Below, in pieces: positions 60,210-64,000 of a stretch of DNA of 64,000 nt. This DNA is from Drosophila persimilis (taxonomy: Eukaryota; Arthropoda; Insecta; Diptera; Drosophilidae), in the NCBI RefSeq assembly GCF_003286085.1, contig NW_020825294.1, positions 8,184,001-8,248,000 of the forward strand. Direction: 5' to 3'. Each line of letters starts with the position of its first letter. Positions within the stretch are counted from its first letter, which is position 1. The position numbers and the translations under genes are program-made. The notes under the pieces were generated by a model. It had not been told where the DNA came from. It did not search any database and was given only the letters and a program-made list of their open reading frames with translations.

Positions 60210-60995
60210 CTACCAGGTCATTGCCAAATCCTGCTCCTTTTGGAACTCTCTCTCCCAGTGGAGGCTGGAGCTGATGTCGCCGAGGCTCAGCGACAGGTCC
60301 TGCTGGGACCGCTTAGTCTCCGCCTTGAAGCGATACAGAATGGGCAAGATGAAGGCTATGGCATCATTGGTTTCGTTGGGCTGCCGGCAGCCCAGGACGT
60401 ACACAAAGCCCGTGGGGAAGATGGCGAACTTGATTCCGGTCTTGGGCATTATGTGGAAGATGAACGGCTGGCTCTTGTCGGATATGATGTTGGAATAGGA
60501 CTCCAACTTCAGCCACTCCAGATCCAGTGGAAAGGGCACACAGAATGTGGCGTTCACCACGTTGTACTGGAAATTGTAAAACGCCGGAGTGTAGCCCAGC
60601 AGCTCCAGAATTTCCTCGAACTTCGAAAGGCCATCTCGTGCACCATCGCGGCTGTAGGCCTTGCAGAAGATGTTCCCATTGGCGTAGATCGTCAGGTTGC
60701 ACACCGGATAGACCCGTTGGACGAACAGGGCCGAGTGCTTCTCCGGCTCGTACCGAGAGTTCCCAAGCACTTCGAACAGTGCGTGGAGGTCGTACACGCA
60801 CTTCGTGTTCACAAAGCACGTGAAGGGTCTGCAGAGAGGGCAGGTCTTTGGTTACACAAATCCACAAAGCCTCGAATGCCGAACCACTCACCGATACAGC
60901 AGCTGGAGATGTCTTTCGATATCCGGCAGCACCGACAGGTTGCTAAAAATGTTCACCACATCGTCGTCCGTCGGAGTCTCCTTGTTGGCGGACAT
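60210..60995 (-). CDS. TBP-fold protein, second paralogue without repeat array
   Basis: Exon 1 is 60995-60892, intron 60891-60829 (63 nt, GTGAGT...CTGCAG), exon 2 is 60828-60210; the product is 240 residues. It is a paralogue of the 23.6-27.0 kb gene: VNIFSNLS..HLQLLYRPFTC parallels ENIFEDVGKLS..HLQLLYRPFSC, LTIYANGNIF (80-89) parallels VKIYSGGKMV, FAIFPTGFVYVL (169-180) parallels FAIFPSGFVLVL, and the tails share GD(I/V)S...WE(R/H)...Q(D/K). The two halves form the TBP saddle. Unlike its paralogue it has only 15-20 residues before the conserved block and no unit repeats, and it has an intron right after LLYR that the other lacks. As in the paralogue, the YxxG turn has Tyr where TBP has the intercalating Phe. 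It is probably the orthologue of one of the D. melanogaster TBP-like genes near 23A (CG9879 or CG15398), likely testis-biased; that assignment is from memory. Confidence 0.85.
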
Positions 60996-63900
60996 CGCGA
61001 AAGTTCTATTGCCGTACTTTTTCCTGGAAAAAAGAAGTGAATGCCTCTAGAGCGTGATCCTTTTGCTTCGCCCAGAATTTAACAAATTAAAGCGATTTGA
61101 CAGCACTTTTCAACTCAATAAAAAGTTTACGTTTCAGTGTTGTGAAACGCCGAAATTTACTCAGACTGAGCCGCGCTGTGAGAAAACGGAACAGCTGTTC
61201 CGTGACAAGAACGTTGACTGTTGTTCAGTCACTTGGTTCTATCACCGACTAGTTCGAGCCTCTTTTGACCACTTTTTGATTAAATTACCATTCTATAAGC
61301 AGTTTATTTTCGGAATAAGCTTTCGTTTTATATTAATTAAATCACAATACATTTTAGCGGCCATTCGTTGTTTTCTTTGCCGCTAAATTGATATTTTGAG
61401 CTTCGAAAAATGTTAAAAATTCAAATTAAATTAATTAAAGATGAAATTTCCGCTGGGCTAGTACTTTGGGCGGCCTCAGTGGATGTACATTGAACCGATT
61501 GACGCTTTGATTAAATTCAAACAATGCAGTTTGGCATCGCATCGCAATTCGGAGCACTTGAATGAATGCACTTCCCGGGCAGACAAACAATCGAAATATC
61601 ACTCACATTCAAATCGCAGAGATTGCATAATTGAAACCCCATTGAAGTCCATTAATAACTTTGTGCGGCAGCGCCATTCAAACATACCCACACTCGCTCA
61701 CGGCTCCATCGAACGGAACACTCATATTTCTCAGATGGATTTGGTGAATGTGTAGAGGAGATGGAGGGGGGAGGAGTGGGAGGAGTGGGTATTGGGGGGG
61801 TATGGGACTTGACGTTAGCTCATCAAACCCGAAAAACCACTTTGCTCAACTCTTTTCAAAGTGCATACATCATCAGCGCTAAGCCAAAACAAAAAAGCAA
61901 TGCAAAGGGAGCAAAATGAACGATGACGGTGGGGCCGATGGTGGAGGGGGGCGGTGGGTGGATGTGGCGGCGATGGCGGGCGGAAAAGGAAGTGCCGGGC
62001 CATGGAGAGGTGTACGAGATTGGCGGTACGAAGAGCGTTGAAAACTTTTGTGCAATGTTGATTTTTCCGCAAGAGTCGTTTTTTGCCATCCACTGGACGG
62101 ACGGAGACGGACGGAGACGGTCTCAGTCCTTAGTCCCGGGTCCGTTGACGGAACAAACGGAAGCAGGGCCTGCCGCAAGCACTTTATAAAACCCCCAGCT
62201 CAGCAAAAGTCTTTCAATAATAATAATATTGGGGCGCAAGAGGGACAACAAAGGCAAATGGGCGAAAGTGCGCGATGCACAACAGAGGCATAGGTGTAAT
62301 AGAAAGGAAAACGATGTAGGATCAAGACTCTTACTCTGAATCGAACCGGATGCTGGTGTCATTTATTAAACCGTTATATAGCATATATTACGATAGTCTG
62401 TAGATGGAACGAACTCCTGGAACGTCCCTCGCATTTAGTGACAGGCTCTATGATGCCGAAACCAAATGGCAAATCGTGTAAATCACAGCCTTGACTTCAG
62501 CTCATACCCTTGTCCTGCAATGACCCTTGACCCCCGTGCCCGTGCCACCCGGTTGTTCGGCGAAAATGGATTGAAAGTGGGACTGGAACTGGGACCGAAG
62601 GGAGGGGATTGCAAGTGTTCCTGATCCTGATGATGACAAACAAAACAATGGAATCAAAGCGGTTAATGGCTTTTGTGTGTAAAATGAATGAGAATGCGGC
62701 AACGTTTCCTGCTTTCATTTGCAGCGTCATTTGCTCTGCTCTCCACATGGATGGGGCAAGAGTGTGCTCTACTCGTATCTGCAACAGTTTTACTACCTAT
62801 CCAACAGATACACACACACACACACTCGTGCAGTGAGTGTGTGAGACCCGTTATAGACGCTAATCGATATGAGGGGGACACCCCACCCACCCCCACCCGT
62901 CCTCTGTGGTGGCCTGGGGGCTGGAAGCTGCAACGACCAGCGTGCAACTCCACTTTCATTATTGGTTTTTTGTTACAGCCCTGCCACCGGCCACAACGCT
63001 GACTGCCCTCAAGCCTGCCAAGATTTATCCTGCTGTCTGCCAGGAAAAGACAGACAGAGACAGAGACAGAGAGAGGGAGAGGGAGGGAGAGGGAGAGCTT
63101 GCCACAACCGATAATTAAATCGAACAACAAAGGCTTCGATTTGACAGTCCTGCACTTGCACTCATATATCAAATGGGGAATAGACCCTTCCTCCACTCAC
63201 CCGCAGATCGGCTCCAAGTTCACTTTGCGGGCAGTCAAGGCACACTGAAGCCTTAAGCAATTAGTAGGCAAAAACAAATGGATGATCCGATACTCGATAT
63301 AAGACGCTTATTTGCTTTGTTTTTTATTCCGCCGATAAAGAATATAAACCCTATTAAAGGGGAAGCATATCATTTGCAAGCTGGGCTTTGAATACAATAT
63401 CTTTGGGGCTTGGAGAACCGAAGGTGGAATACACTCTTCTTTAGCCTAGAGTAGGTGGGAGAACCTACTGTTTCCCTTAAACTGTATTAATATTTGCTTT
63501 ATTCTGCTGCTCTTTTTTCTTGGAATTTGCCTGCCCGCACAGCGCAGAGCGCCCAGCCCAGGGAGTGGGAAAATTAGGGGCAATCCGGGACCCAAGGCGA
63601 CCAGCTAATTAGACGATCAAGGACTGCCAGGGGCCTGTCAGCACACGCCCACGAGAGTCATTATAGGCCGTCGGAATGGGGTAGAAAATCAATAGCTCTA
63701 TTATTTCGCGGAATGTAGACGGCTCCGAGCGGAGGCTCGATGCGAAGCGATGTGTTGATTGACAGCCTAATTGAGGTTTCTTGACTTCTTCAATTGGGGG
63801 CAGGCCAATGACCGTTTCTGTTTGTGCTAATAATAATATTGTTGGTGTAATATTGGAGCGGCAGAACCAACGACGACGACAGCGACAACGACAACGACAA

Positions 63901-64000
63901 CGTCTTGTTTAGTTAGTCATTAGGCCGGGGAGAGGCGGCGGGGGAGGCTAAAACAAAGGACTCCAACCCAATCACATTAAATATTTGCCGAAACTCGCAC
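60996..64000. other. non-coding stretch at the right end
   Basis: No gene is supported. Just upstream of the minus-strand gene there is about 400 bases of AT-rich DNA that should hold its promoter. Further on are GGAGGAGTGGGAGGAGTGGG (about 61760-61790), GGACGGAGAC repeats (62093-62120), CACACACA (62810-62823), GACAGA repeats (63050-63085) and CGACAACGACAA (63880-63903). Confidence 0.5.

Noticed and set aside
1..64000. tRNA, rRNA, CRISPR arrays and bacterial-type operons
   Set aside because: Scanned for by eye; none seen. The spaced repeats at 23.7-26.0 kb look CRISPR-like in periodicity but are exons and introns with conserved splice sites and an open frame.

Overview
The window is animal nuclear DNA from a fruit fly of the genus Drosophila. 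The genes have 52-110 nt introns, Drosophila-type core promoters, degenerate DINE-1/INE-1 copies, and long non-coding stretches full of microsatellites and minisatellites. Recalled D. melanogaster proteins match Or23a and Gr23a, which places the window in the region homologous to 23A of chromosome arm 2L (Muller element B). The divergence and repeat style suggest a species outside the melanogaster group, perhaps the obscura group; this is inference.

Layout. 1-8.7 kb is non-coding, with a long purine tract and an inverted DINE-1 remnant. 8.8-9.6 kb (+) is a small-heat-shock-like gene whose crystallin domain follows a long charged ERA-repeat helix. Facing it, 9.6-12.8 kb (-) is a three-exon gene for an unrecognised ~1005-residue low-complexity, Cys/Ser-rich protein. 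15.06-16.28 kb (+) is Or23a, followed after 97 bp by a proteasome beta4-type paralogue (16.37-17.06 kb, +).

23.62-27.04 kb (+) is the standout locus: a TBP-fold (TATA-binding-protein-like) gene preceded by an array of 15-16 tandemly duplicated mini-exons. Each mini-exon encodes one copy of a ~32-residue acidic unit and is flanked by 52-59 nt introns. All exons are phase 2 and multiples of 3. I reconstruct an 18-exon, 818-residue protein. A second TBP-fold paralogue without any array lies on the minus strand at 60.2-61.0 kb.

Gr23a sits at 32.17-34.37 kb (+), with two alternative large first exons spliced to two shared 3' exons. The rest (17-23.6, 27-32, 34.4-60.2 and 61-64 kb) is intergenic or intronic DNA. 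Within it are a possible small secreted-peptide ORF (34.9 kb), a possible 5' UTR exon of a long gene (41.07-41.58 kb), a decayed coding-like block (31.0-32.1 kb), DINE-1 fragments and several tandem repeats.

Together the genes form two themes: chemoreceptors (Or23a, Gr23a) and fast-evolving paralogues of basal machinery (proteasome beta4, TBP, small Hsp). In flies, paralogues of the second kind are often testis-expressed; that expression is inferred here, not seen.
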